A stretch of 64,000 nt of DNA from Flavobacteriales bacterium (GCA_025210805.1 JAOAQX010000026.1:1-64000), one strand, 5' to 3'; positions 25,184 through 35,977 are shown, counted from the first letter of the stretch. Translations and numbers: made by a program. The notes: generated from the sequence alone by a model not told the origin.

Positions 25184-26320
25184 ATGAAATTTTGGACAAT
25201 ATTTCTTTTTGTATTTCAATTGACTTTTGGGCAAGACAGTATCACCTTCTTAAACAAAATCCCTCTGCTGAAAAATGGGTTCTATTTGCACGATGAGCAC
25301 CATTTTCAAAACTCAGCAAGGCTAATTGATAGCGAACTTCTGAAGTTTTATGTACTTCATAGGAACGTAAAAAATGTGTTTATTGAGATGGGGCATAGTA
25401 CCGCTTATCTTATGAACCAATATCTGGAATCTGGTGAAAACAAATGGTTGTGTAGGTTACTACATGCCAAAGTGGGTGAGAATTTTGTACACTTTGTCAA
25501 AGAGGCAAGAAAACTAAACCTACAAAAAAAGTTTAAATTTTATGGATTAGATGTTTATTCCTTTCATTCGGACTGGAATTATACCATAGATCATATCCTG
25601 AATAAATATGTGGATTCCCTTCCAGAATTCACATATTTCACCAAAGAAATCAAACCGATGATAGTGTACTATGAATCACTTAACTTAAACAATTTCAAAA
25701 CTTTAGAAGATAGTATTGTTAGTCCAAACAAATGTTATAGTTTACACGAAAGATTTAATGTTTTTTTTAACCAAAAGAAGAAATACTTAAAAAATAAAAT
25801 GAATGAACAAGACTTCAAAACCATTGAGTATATATTGTTTTCAGAGGTGGCAAGAAGCCTTGAAGAGGAAAGGACTTTAGAAACAAATAATCAATGGCTA
25901 GATAATGTTCATTATGCAATGGAGAATTTAATACAAAACAATGATAATTGTTTCGCGCAAGTAGGTCAAGCACATACAATGAATTATCAGGGAAGTTTTT
26001 CAAGAATATTAAATGATCTAGATTCGTCGTTTTTTAAGAATAATGTTTTTTTGTGCCACTCGGATTATGTAAATTCTTATCAAAGGATGTATAATGAGCC
26101 GTCTGATTATAAAACTACCAACAACTTTACCCACCAATACAAGAAATACAAAATAGAGAGAAAATTTCGGAGATTTCATAAAAAAGCTAAGACAAACTCG
26201 AAGTACGAGTTTATCCCAATTGGGAGATACAAAAGATTTAAGCATGCAGGTATTTTGTTAATACGATATGACACCCCAGCTGATTCAAGACTAAAATTCT
26301 GTGGTGATGGTGGATGGTAG
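25184..26320 (+). CDS. Exported TraB / erythromycin-esterase-like protein (intact copy A)
   Basis: A 378-residue protein with a short signal peptide (cleavage near FGQ). The layout weakly resembles the TraB/Tiki/EreA/ChaN superfamily: an early YLHDEHHF followed by LLKFYVLHRNVKNVFIEMGHSTAYLMNQYLE, a middle FKFYGLDVYSFHSDWNY, and a late FAQVGQAHTMNY containing a GxxH motif. The C-terminus ends DTPADSRLKFCGDGGW. A diverged paralogue lies at 26854-27998, with a double-glycine peptide gene between them. In enterococci a TraB-family protein (PrgY) dampens the cell's own pheromone peptide; a comparable role here is a guess. Family assignment is by eye only. Confidence 0.6.
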   Translation: MKFWTIFLFVFQLTFGQDSITFLNKIPLLKNGFYLHDEHHFQNSARLIDSELLKFYVLHRNVKNVFIEMGHSTAYLMNQYLESGENKWLCRLLHAKVGENFVHFVKEARKLNLQKKFKFYGLDVYSFHSDWNYTIDHILNKYVDSLPEFTYFTKEIKPMIVYYESLNLNNFKTLEDSIVSPNKCYSLHERFNVFFNQKKKYLKNKMNEQDFKTIEYILFSEVARSLEEERTLETNNQWLDNVHYAMENLIQNNDNCFAQVGQAHTMNYQGSFSRILNDLDSSFFKNNVFLCHSDYVNSYQRMYNEPSDYKTTNNFTHQYKKYKIERKFRRFHKKAKTNSKYEFIPIGRYKRFKHAGILLIRYDTPADSRLKFCGDGGW

Positions 26321-26623
26321 AATGAAACAAACTATTCGATTAAAAAAACATAAATAAATTATAGTTATTTATTCAGCTAACAAAATTAACCATTCATCTA
26401 AAAATCAAAACTTTTAACACAAAAATTTGGTTATTCCTTTTTCTTTTTTTCAATTTAGACAATGTAAATATTTATTTGTCGTTTGTAAATTTCTGTCAAT
26501 CAATTTTAGCGGATTGAAAAAGGAAAATTTGTCGTTGGATCTTTATACGATAGTAGGGAAATATTGTAAATCATTATTATGAACAAATAATCAAAATCAA
26601 AACTGAACTTTGAAACAAACAAA
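26321..26623. other. Upstream region of the GG-peptide gene
   Basis: No ORF. It holds the A/B duplication junction (about 26447-26456) and the decamer ATTTGTCGTT at 26474 and 26527, which also occurs at 24921 in unit A. The leader AAAATCAAAACT precedes the peptide start. The repeated decamer may be a regulatory site. No exact TAnnTTTG box was found. Confidence 0.4.
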
Positions 26624-26788
26624 ATGCATACATTGAGCAATAGCGAAATGGAAAATGTAAAAGGAGGAGCGTATTTGTCAATCGGATGTAGTAGAAAAAA
26701 CTCATGCCGTAGAGCTCATAGAAAAGGTTATTGTAACAGAGCAGGTGTAATTAGAGCACCAAAAGGTGCTTGTACTGGAACAATGTAA
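26624..26788 (+). CDS. Double-glycine leader peptide, candidate cationic bacteriocin or signal
   Basis: A 54-codon gene. The leader is MHTLSNSEMENVKGG, fitting the LSxxEMxxVxGG consensus cut by C39-peptidase ABC exporters. The 39-residue core after the GG starts AYLSIGCSRKNSC and ends PKGACTGTM. It has four Cys (precursor positions 22, 28, 37 and 50), six Arg, three Lys and no Asp or Glu, so it is strongly cationic and could form two disulfides or thioether rings. The gene lies between two secreted TraB/Ere-like paralogues, and a matching leader without a core remains in the upstream unit. No transporter, modification enzyme or obvious immunity gene is in the window. An antimicrobial or signalling function is inferred from the sequence type. 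Confidence 0.75.
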   Translation: MHTLSNSEMENVKGGAYLSIGCSRKNSCRRAHRKGYCNRAGVIRAPKGACTGTM

Positions 26789-26853
26789 ATCTTTCAAAAT
26801 TATGAAACATTCACCCCTACATTAATTTATAAGGGGAATTAAATATATTGAGT

Positions 26854-27998
26854 ATGAGATACTATGTACTAGTAGTGTTGTTTGTTAAGATTTTTGCAAC
26901 TAATGGGCAAGACTCAATTGCATTGATACATAAAGTTTCATTAGAAAAAGATGTCTTTTATTTATCAGATGAATATCACTTTCAAAAATCAGGTAGGGAT
27001 ATTGATATTCAACTTTTGGAATTTTATGTTTTAGACAGAAATGTAAGGAATGTGTTTATCGAATCTGGGCATGTTACAGCTTATATCATTAATCGATATT
27101 TAGAAACAGGCGATGAAAATTTTTTATGTCAACTTGTTCTCTCTAAAACCTATGAGAATTTTGTTTTTTTTCTTAAAAAAGCAAGACAAGTCTATAAAAT
27201 GAAGAAGTTTAAATTTTATGGAATTGATCATTACAGTTTTCATTCTGATTGGAATTACGCCATAAGAGACTTATTAAAAAGAAATATTGACTCAATTCCC
27301 GAATTTAGAAGTTACTTAAATAGGATAGAACCCATTATTTCTGGGTATTATAATAAAATGAGTTTGAATAATTTTAAAACATTAAATAATTCAATAGCAA
27401 AGAGTGAGAATTGTTATAGAATCAAGAAAGATTTCAAGAACTATTTCAGTACAAATAGGGCTTTACTGCAAAAAAAATAAATCATAACGATTTTTTAGAA
27501 TTGAACTATATTATGTTCTCCGATATCACAACCAAAGATGAAGATAGAAGGTTGGATTTGACAAATATGAAATGGTACGAGAATGTTCATTTCACAATGA
27601 AAACTGGAATGACTCAAGACGGGAATTTTTATGGTAAGTTCGTTAAATATCATACACTTAACACGACGAGTTCATTTTCTAGGATATTAAACAATACTCA
27701 GTCTTCAAATTTTTACCGTAAAGTTATCCTTTGTCATTCAGAATATAAAAACTCATTTATAGGCGATAGCAAGGTGCTGCCCGAATTTACTAAAGCAAAT
27801 AACTTCACTTTTTCTGTGCCTAAGAAAAGGGCTAATGAATTATTTAAACGCTTTCACAAAAGGGCAAAAACAAATTCTAAATATGAAATTATTCCGACAG
27901 GACGATTTAAAAAATTTGCAGGTAGATATATCTTACTGATTAAAAATGACACTCCAGCTGATACAAGACTAAAATTCTGTGGTGATGGTGGATGGTAA
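26854..27998 (+). pseudogene. TraB/Ere-like exported protein, copy B, broken by a frameshift
   Basis: Two frames, 26854-27480 and about 27468-27998, together align with the whole of the intact paralogue at 25184. The break is at an A8 run (27470-27477): in the first frame it is followed by TAA at 27478, while the other frame continues KKINHNDFLELNYIMFSD, matching KNKMNEQDFKTIEYILFSE of the paralogue. One more A would restore a protein of nearly the same length. The start is the ATG after a signal peptide ending ATNGQ. The late GxxH motif of copy A (VGQAH) reads FVKYH here, so the copy may also have lost function. Ribosomal -1 slippage, transcriptional slippage, phase variation or a sequencing error remain possible. 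Confidence 0.7.
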
Positions 27999-28321
27999 AA
28001 GAAACAAAGCTACTCAGATTAAAAAAACATAAATAAGCTATAGCTATCCATAACGAATAAAATCAATCATTAACCTAATAATTAAACTTTTAACATAAAA
28101 ATTTTACTATTCCAGTTTATTTTTTTCAATTTAGATGGAGCACCCATCTTATTTGGAAGATTTGAGGCTAAAATGATTAATAGAATTGACAAAAATGATA
28201 CGATATTCATCCGAAATGGAATTTTTAAATTGACTTACGAATAAACAATGAACTTCTAAAGTTTACTTTATATCCAACATCCAATTAACCCGTTGTGCAA
28301 TCAGATTATATGAAATTTTCT
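27999..28321. other. Gene-free stretch after the duplicated module
   Basis: It begins with the 3' flank shared with unit A (GATTAAAAAAACATAAATAA) and the start of what looks like a third unit (TTTTTTCAATTTAGA near 28124). A 23-codon frame at 28173-28244 has no support. Nothing else was recognised. Confidence 0.4.
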
Positions 28322-28765
28322 ATGAAGAGAATAATTTTTACCAATATTTTATTCATTTTACTTTACAGCTGTTCAAATGATAGATATTCCTTGTGTGGTC
28401 TTGGTATAAAATATCCTTATTATTACACCGAACTTTCTTATGAAGGTGAACTATTTGCGATTTCCAAAATTTTCGATAAACAATATATTCCTGTTAAAAA
28501 TGGCACCAATCGCTCTGGGATAATTACCGTTTTTTTTGACATTAATTGCCATGGAAGAACTGGAAATTTTCGATATAAAACATTAAACTTTGATTACCTA
28601 CCCATAGACTTAAACCCAGATATTATAGACCAAATTTTAACAATCACAAAGACATTGGATGATTGGAATCCAGGAGTGAATGAGAAAGGAAACAATGTTA
28701 ATTCCTTTATGTTTTTAACATTTAAAATAAAGGATGGACAACTAATTAATATATTGCCAAAATGA
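28322..28765 (+). CDS. Lipoprotein with TonB C-terminal-like domain
   Basis: A 147-residue protein with a lipoprotein signal (MKRIIFTNILFILLYSC). The rest resembles the C-terminal domain of TonB-type proteins: RSGIITVFFDINCHGRTGNF, then LNPDIIDQILTITKTLDDWNPGVNEKGNNVNSFMFLTFKI. This corresponds to the 'G-vtV-F-V--dG', 'W-Pg---G--V' pattern of that family. An ATG at 28310 (adding MKFS) is an alternative start. It has no N-terminal TonB membrane anchor or proline region, so it is not a full energy transducer. The next gene overlaps by four bases (ATGA). Confidence 0.6.
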   Translation: MKRIIFTNILFILLYSCSNDRYSLCGLGIKYPYYYTELSYEGELFAISKIFDKQYIPVKNGTNRSGIITVFFDINCHGRTGNFRYKTLNFDYLPIDLNPDIIDQILTITKTLDDWNPGVNEKGNNVNSFMFLTFKIKDGQLINILPK

Positions 28766-29616
28766 AAATTATAAAAAGGATACTTAAATTATTAATGGGT
28801 ATTATTATATCTTTCATAATAATACTTACAATATTATACCTTACCTACCCAAAACCCTTTTTCCATTTTGAATTATTAATAGGTAATAAACTTAAATGGC
28901 ATGGGTTAGAACAAAAAGGTGACTATTTTATTAGAAAAGGCCTAAATAGTATAGACGGAGATAAAAGGTTGAAATATGGTGAAATTTATCGTTACGCTTC
29001 AATTCAAGATTTAAAAAATGGAAATTATCAACAAGCTTTTAAACATCTGAACAAAGCAGCTCAAATTGACCCAGAAGTTGATGGATATTTTGGGTGGGTA
29101 CTTTTGTATTATTTCAAAGATTATAAACGTGCCTTATTCCATTTAAAAAAATATAAAGAATATCACAAAGATAATGTCGCATTTGTAGGAGACGATCATG
29201 TTTCTTACGCTATTGGTCTTTGTTACAAAAACTTAAATCAACATGAATTGGCATTAATCAACTTTGATGATGCAATTTCAAGCTTGTTATCTCAATATAC
29301 GGAAGAATGGATCACTCACCAAATGTATTTTCAAAAAGCAAGAACACTTCATTCATTAATGCGTTATGATGAGGCATTAAAATTTTATAATAGTTCTTTA
29401 ATAATTTGGCCCAAATCTTCCGAAACATATTTCTATAAGGCCCTCTTATTTGAAGAAATTAATAAGAAAGGCAAGATGTGTGAATCTTTAAATAAATCTT
29501 ACTCACTCATAAAAGATGGCTATAAAAATATTGATGTTTATATATCATTTTTTGATGAGATTTACGAATTACAGGTTTTAGAAACCCTAAATAATAACTG
29601 TAAAGATGACTATTAA
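28762..29616 (+). CDS. Membrane-anchored TPR protein
   Basis: A 284-residue protein starting inside the stop of the previous gene. One N-terminal membrane segment (LLMGIIISFIIILTILYL) is followed by tetratricopeptide-type repeats from about residue 85 onwards (YASIQDLKNGNYQQAFKHLNKAAQIDP, SYAIGLCYKNLNQHELALINFDDAI, KARTLHSLMRYDEALKFYNSSL, YFYKALLFEEINKKGKMCESLNKSY). TPRs mediate protein contacts. It is translationally coupled to the lipoprotein, so the two products may work together at the envelope; the partner is unknown. Confidence 0.75.
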   Translation: MKIIKRILKLLMGIIISFIIILTILYLTYPKPFFHFELLIGNKLKWHGLEQKGDYFIRKGLNSIDGDKRLKYGEIYRYASIQDLKNGNYQQAFKHLNKAAQIDPEVDGYFGWVLLYYFKDYKRALFHLKKYKEYHKDNVAFVGDDHVSYAIGLCYKNLNQHELALINFDDAISSLLSQYTEEWITHQMYFQKARTLHSLMRYDEALKFYNSSLIIWPKSSETYFYKALLFEEINKKGKMCESLNKSYSLIKDGYKNIDVYISFFDEIYELQVLETLNNNCKDDY

Positions 29617-31563
<1,947 letters not shown>

Positions 31564-31566
31564 ACT

Positions 31567-33393
31567 ATGCTAAACAATCAAAACAAAGGATTTGACAAAT
31601 CATCAATTGTAGGAATGGTCCTCATTGGAGTGATTCTTATATGGATGCAATATGCATTTTCGGATGATCAAGAAAAAGAAAATCCTAAAGACAAAACAGA
31701 ACAAACACAAGAAGCCAATACAAGTAAAACGGTAGAAAATAAAGCAGAAGAATCTGTTTCTAGTACTCCATTTGCCCTTGTAGATTCTAATGGGCAAACT
31801 GTTGCTCAAGAAAGCACTATCTATACTTTAGAGAACGAAAAAGTAAAGATAGAGATCGATTCCAAAGGGGGACGTGTGGTTTCTGCATACCTAAAAGAAT
31901 ATACTACTTGGGAAGAAAAGCCTGTAAACCTCATCCATAAAGATAAATCTGCTTTTGATTTAGTTTATGCACAGCAAGGAAAGAAAGTACATACTCAAGA
32001 TATGTATTTCCAAGCTCAGGAGCAAAAAACAGATGATGCCCAAATCCTTGCATTAAGTTATAAAGATGCAACAGGAGCTACGGTTTATTTCAAATATTCT
32101 TTGAAAAAAGATGACTATCGATTGGCTTTCCAAATTAGCTCAACTGGTTTAGAAAATCAATTAACGATGGATTCTCAAGCTAAGCTGAATTTTCAAATAG
32201 ATGCACCTAGACAAGAGAAATCTGTTTCTAACGAAAGAAATTATAGTTCTGTTTACTATAACGAAACTGGAGAGGGAGTAGATGAGTTATCAATGTCTTC
32301 TTCTGATGAAGAAACCATAGAAAGTGTAGATTGGATTGCTTTTAAGGATCAGTTCTTTGCAACCATATTTGAGCCTAATTCTAGTATCAAAAACGCACAA
32401 CTTGCTACTGTAAGATATGAAGATGAAGAAACTAACTATGTTAGAAAAATGTCTTTAGCTTATGCTCTACCGATCAAAAGGGAATTGAATTATGATTTCA
32501 ATTTATACTTTGTACCTAACCACTACAAGACTTTAAATGATTACAAAAAAGACTTTCATTACCTTGTAGATCTCGGTTGGGGAATTTTCGGATGGATTAA
32601 CCGCTTCGTGGTTATTGAGCTTTTCCACTTATTAGAAGGTTGGAATCTGGGATATGGAATCATTATTTTTATTATGGCATTGGTGATCAAATTGGCTTTA
32701 TTCCCATTCACCAAAAAATCATACACTTCGGCAGCAGCCATGAGGGTTTTAAAACCTCAACTAGATAAAATAAAAGAACAGTATCCAGATGACCAAATGA
32801 AACAACAGCAGGAACAAATGGCACTCTACGGCAAAGCTGGGGTGAGTCCTTTGAGTGGTTGTTTACCTCTTTTGGTTCAAATGCCTATTCTTTTTGCCTT
32901 ATTTAGATTCTTCCCTGCATCTATAGAACTTAGACACGAAAGTTTCCTTTGGGCAGATGATTTATCTACTTATGATGTTATTGCTAATTTACCTTTTGAA
33001 ATTCCATTTTATGGGGCACATATCAGTTTGTTTGCTCTTTTGATGGCAGGTTCTTCTTTCTTACAGATGATTTACAACCAGCAAACTTCATCTATGGGAG
33101 ATAATGAGCAAGCTAAGATGATGAAGAATATGATGTACTTTATGCCGATCATTTTCTTGGGGGTAATGAACTCTTATGCTTCTGGACTTTCTTACTACTA
33201 CCTTATTGCCAACTTAATGACCTTTGGACAACAATGGTGGATAAGAAAAAACACCAATGATGCAAAAATTCTTGCTAAAATAGAAGCCAACAAAGCCAAA
33301 AGATCAAATGGTGAAGGTGGTGGTGGAAACCGATTCCAAAGAAGAATGGAAGACATGCTTAAACAACAACAAGATATGAAGAATAAAAAATAA
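31567..33393 (+). CDS. yidC: Membrane protein insertase YidC
   Basis: A 608-residue inner-membrane insertase. An N-terminal anchor (SIVGMVLIGVILIWMQYAF) is followed by a Lys/Glu-rich linker and a large periplasmic beta-sandwich to about residue 350. The conserved insertase core (FPFTKKSYTSAAAMRVLKPQLDKIKEQYPDD, GVSPLSGCLPLLVQMPILFALFRFF) has five membrane segments, and the tail is basic. It inserts and folds membrane proteins with or without SecYEG. It lies 3 bases after pyrG, so the two are likely one transcript. Confidence 0.95.
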   Translation: MLNNQNKGFDKSSIVGMVLIGVILIWMQYAFSDDQEKENPKDKTEQTQEANTSKTVENKAEESVSSTPFALVDSNGQTVAQESTIYTLENEKVKIEIDSKGGRVVSAYLKEYTTWEEKPVNLIHKDKSAFDLVYAQQGKKVHTQDMYFQAQEQKTDDAQILALSYKDATGATVYFKYSLKKDDYRLAFQISSTGLENQLTMDSQAKLNFQIDAPRQEKSVSNERNYSSVYYNETGEGVDELSMSSSDEETIESVDWIAFKDQFFATIFEPNSSIKNAQLATVRYEDEETNYVRKMSLAYALPIKRELNYDFNLYFVPNHYKTLNDYKKDFHYLVDLGWGIFGWINRFVVIELFHLLEGWNLGYGIIIFIMALVIKLALFPFTKKSYTSAAAMRVLKPQLDKIKEQYPDDQMKQQQEQMALYGKAGVSPLSGCLPLLVQMPILFALFRFFPASIELRHESFLWADDLSTYDVIANLPFEIPFYGAHISLFALLMAGSSFLQMIYNQQTSSMGDNEQAKMMKNMMYFMPIIFLGVMNSYASGLSYYYLIANLMTFGQQWWIRKNTNDAKILAKIEANKAKRSNGEGGGGNRFQRRMEDMLKQQQDMKNKK

Positions 33394-33488
33394 TACGATT
33401 TACTGTATTCACTTATTACTCTATCGTAAATTATCACCATAAAGGGTATATTTTCACAAAAAAAGAAAATTCATAGGAATTTAACGAG

Positions 33489-33516
33489 AAAAAGGGAGGC
33501 TATGCCTCCCTTTTTT
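33489..33516 (+). terminator. Intrinsic terminator after yidC
   Basis: GGGAGGC-TAT-GCCTCCC hairpin flanked by A-rich sequence and followed by six T, about 100 bases past the yidC stop. Confidence 0.85.
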
Positions 33517-33517
33517 A

Positions 33518-33525
33518 TATTTTTG
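33518..33525 (+). promoter_or_regulatory. Possible -7 promoter element for the glycosyltransferase
   Basis: TATTTTTG fits TAnnTTTG and lies directly after the terminator, about 45 bases before the next start codon. The surrounding sequence is very T-rich, so chance is possible. Confidence 0.35.
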
Positions 33526-33569
33526 TATTCAGAAATCAACTTGAACAAAGAATACAAATTTAACTTTAG

Positions 33570-34676
33570 ATGAAAATTGCCTTTGATGCTAAAAGAGCTT
33601 ATCATAACACAAGTGGACTAGGAAACTACTCTAGAGACTTAATCAAAATGCTTGCAACAAGCAATCCATCTTGGAACTTATTTGCATTTAATACTAAAAA
33701 AAGTCATCAATATAGCTTTAACCAAAATAATGTAAAAGAAATTTTACCTAAAGGACTCGCCAAAAATTTCCCGTCTTATTGGAGACGATCAAGAATCCTT
33801 AAAGAAGCTAATTCTTTGGGTGCCGACATTTTCCATGGACTCAGTAATGAAATTCCTACTGGCAAAGTAAAAAAAACCAAAACAGTCGTGAGTATTCACG
33901 ATACTATTTTTATTCATCATCCAGAGTGGTATCAATCAGTAGATAGAAATATTTATCTACGTAAAACGGCACATGCCTGTAAAAATGCAGACAGAATTGT
34001 TGCGATAAGCGAAACTACAAAACAAGATTTAATTTCTTTCTTTGATGCAGATGAAAACAAAATTGACGTAATCTATCAAAGCTGTCACCCTACTTTCTTG
34101 GAAAAAAGAAATAGTGAGACTAAAGAAAAAATTCGTGAAAAATATCAACTACCCAAAGACTTTATTCTCTGCGTAGGAACTATTGAAGAACGTAAAAATA
34201 TTTCGATAGTATTAGATACCATAGCCAAAAGACCTGACCTTCCATTAGTCATTATTGGGAAGAAAACAAGTTACTGGAAAAAAATAGAATATAAAATAGA
34301 AAGACTTCAAATGGAACATCGAGTTTTTGTTCCGGAAGTTAACAATATGGAAGATTTGGCAGGAATTTATCAAATGGCAAAAGTCTTTATCTATCCTTCA
34401 CTAATGGAGGGTTTTGGAATTCCTATCATTGAAGCTTTATTTTCTGAATGCCCTGTAATTACTAATTACAAAGGAGTATTCCCCGAGGCAGCCGGACCTG
34501 ATTCTCACTTGGTAAATACCGAAAATATTGCTGAAATTCGAGAAAAGATTGACTGGATTATCAATAACCCAGAAGAATCTCAGAAAAAAATAGAGAAAAG
34601 CAGACAATTTGCTCAAAAATTTGAAACAAAAAACTTACTCCCTCAATGGGAAAAACTTTATAAAAGCATGATTTAA
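33570..34676 (+). CDS. Glycosyltransferase family 4 (GT-B)
   Basis: A 368-residue GT-B fold enzyme. The N-terminal domain begins with an acceptor-site loop (DAKRAYHNTSGLGNYSRDLI). The C-terminal domain has the donor-site sequence CVGTIEERKN and the family E-x7-E motif (EGFGIPIIEAL) near residue 285. Such enzymes transfer sugars from nucleotide donors to cell-envelope or secondary polysaccharides. The donor and acceptor cannot be told. It stands alone between two terminators, far from the polysaccharide locus at 50 kb. Confidence 0.88.
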   Translation: MKIAFDAKRAYHNTSGLGNYSRDLIKMLATSNPSWNLFAFNTKKSHQYSFNQNNVKEILPKGLAKNFPSYWRRSRILKEANSLGADIFHGLSNEIPTGKVKKTKTVVSIHDTIFIHHPEWYQSVDRNIYLRKTAHACKNADRIVAISETTKQDLISFFDADENKIDVIYQSCHPTFLEKRNSETKEKIREKYQLPKDFILCVGTIEERKNISIVLDTIAKRPDLPLVIIGKKTSYWKKIEYKIERLQMEHRVFVPEVNNMEDLAGIYQMAKVFIYPSLMEGFGIPIIEALFSECPVITNYKGVFPEAAGPDSHLVNTENIAEIREKIDWIINNPEESQKKIEKSRQFAQKFETKNLLPQWEKLYKSMI

Positions 34677-34692
34677 ACACCCTTGTTAAATC

Positions 34693-34728
34693 AAAAAAAA
34701 GTGATCTGAATTTCTGATCACTTTTTTT
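34693..34728. terminator. Bidirectional terminator between convergent genes
   Basis: AAAAAAAGTGATC and GATCACTTTTTTT form a stem with A and T tracts on both sides, serving both the glycosyltransferase (plus) and ribBA (minus). Confidence 0.85.
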
Positions 34729-34759
34729 ATGTTTTCACTTTCTTATACCGTTTACAGTA

Positions 34760-35977
34760 TTATTTAAAATCTTGTTTGAGCTCATGCCCCATTTTATCTT
34801 TCTTTGTTTTCAAATAAAAATCATTGTACTCGTTACTTTCTATCTCAATAGCAACATTTTCAACAATTTCTAATCCGTAACCAATCAAACCTTTCCTTTT
34901 TCTAGGATTATTAGACATTAATCGAATTTTTGAAATCCCCAAATCTTTTATAATCTGAGCTCCTACTCCATATTCTCTTTCATCGCCTTTAAAACCTAGT
35001 TTTAGATTTGCCTCAACGGTATCAAAACCTTCTTCTTGGAGTTTATAGGCTTTTAACTTATTTACCAATCCAATCCCTCGACCTTCTTGATTCATATATA
35101 CCACAACGCCTTTTCCTGCCTCTTCGATCATTTGCATCGCCTTTTCTAACTGAGGACCGCAATCGCATCTACAAGAACCAAAAATATCTCCTGTGATACA
35201 AGAGGAATGAACTCTTACCAAAACAGGTTCATCTTTGTCCCATGTACCTTTATATAATGCTAAATGGTTTTTTCCATTGTTTATTTGCTCGAATGCTGCT
35301 AATTTGAAATTCCCTTCTTTTGTAGGCATTTCAACAGTTTCAAGATGCTCGATTAAACTTTCTTTTTCCATTCTATAGGATATTAAATCTTCAATTGAAA
35401 TGATTTTTAAATCAAATTTCTTTGCTATATCCATAAGTTCTGGCAAACGAGCCATACTTCCGTCTTCATTCATGATCTCTACAATCACTCCTGCGGGAGC
35501 AAAGCCTGCCATTCTAGCTAAATCGATAGCGGCTTCTGTATGTCCAGCTCTTCTTAGAACACCTCCTTCTCTAGCTTTTAAAGGAAAAATGTGCCCAGGT
35601 CGAGATAAATTCTCAGGGTTGGTTGTTTTGTCCACCAAAGATAGAATCGTTTTCGCTCTATCCGATGCCGAAATCCCTGTTGTTACCCCATCTCCTACTT
35701 TATCTACAGAAATGGTAAAAGCAGTGTTATTGGGATCCGTATTTTTCCCTACCATAAGGTCTAGGTCTAATTCTTTACACCTTTGCTCAGTAAGAGGGGT
35801 ACAAATAAGACCTCTACCGTGCATAGCCATAAAGTTGACCATTTCGGGAGTTATTTTCTCTGCAGCACAAACGAAGTCTCCTTCGTTTTCTCTGTTTTCG
35901 TCATCCACTACAATAACTACTTTACCATGCTTTATATCCTCTAAAGCTTCGGTGATGGAGTTGAGTTTTGTTTGCAT
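34760..35977 (-). CDS. ribBA: Bifunctional DHBP synthase / GTP cyclohydrolase II
   Basis: A 405-residue fusion for riboflavin synthesis. Residues 1-200 are 3,4-dihydroxy-2-butanone-4-phosphate synthase ([42 protein letters not shown]). Residues 205-400 are GTP cyclohydrolase II ([26 protein letters not shown], with the three zinc Cys, then [10 protein letters not shown] and RLMSNNPRK). No FMN riboswitch was seen in the short upstream region. A minus-strand TAAATTTG (35997-36004) about 20 bases upstream may be its -7 box. Confidence 0.96.
   Translation of the reverse strand: MQTKLNSITEALEDIKHGKVVIVVDDENRENEGDFVCAAEKITPEMVNFMAMHGRGLICTPLTEQRCKELDLDLMVGKNTDPNNTAFTISVDKVGDGVTTGISASDRAKTILSLVDKTTNPENLSRPGHIFPLKAREGGVLRRAGHTEAAIDLARMAGFAPAGVIVEIMNEDGSMARLPELMDIAKKFDLKIISIEDLISYRMEKESLIEHLETVEMPTKEGNFKLAAFEQINNGKNHLALYKGTWDKDEPVLVRVHSSCITGDIFGSCRCDCGPQLEKAMQMIEEAGKGVVVYMNQEGRGIGLVNKLKAYKLQEEGFDTVEANLKLGFKGDEREYGVGAQIIKDLGISKIRLMSNNPRKRKGLIGYGLEIVENVAIEIESNEYNDFYLKTKKDKMGHELKQDFK

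Larger units (their letters stand above)
24893..28138 (+). repeat. Tandem duplication of a peptide / TraB-Ere-like module
   Basis: Unit A runs from about 24893 to 26455 and unit B from about 26447 to 28138. Shared parts in the same order are: TTTAGACAA, ATTTGTCGTT and the AAAATCAAAACT leader ending ATGCATA; the exported-protein gene; the 3' end coding for DTPAD-RLKFCGDGGW; then a flank GATTAAAAAAACATAAATAA. The motif TTTTTTCAATTTAGA recurs at the A/B junction and again at about 28124, as if a third unit had begun there. Divergence is considerable, so the duplication is not recent. Confidence 0.75.

Noticed and set aside
26854-27998. Copy B of the TraB/Ere-like protein as two separate genes
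   Set aside because: Together the two frames match the paralogue end to end, and the second has no ATG until well inside the conserved sequence.
28173-28244. 23-codon frame as another leader peptide
   Set aside because: It has no GG site, no leader consensus and no similarity to the peptide at 26624.
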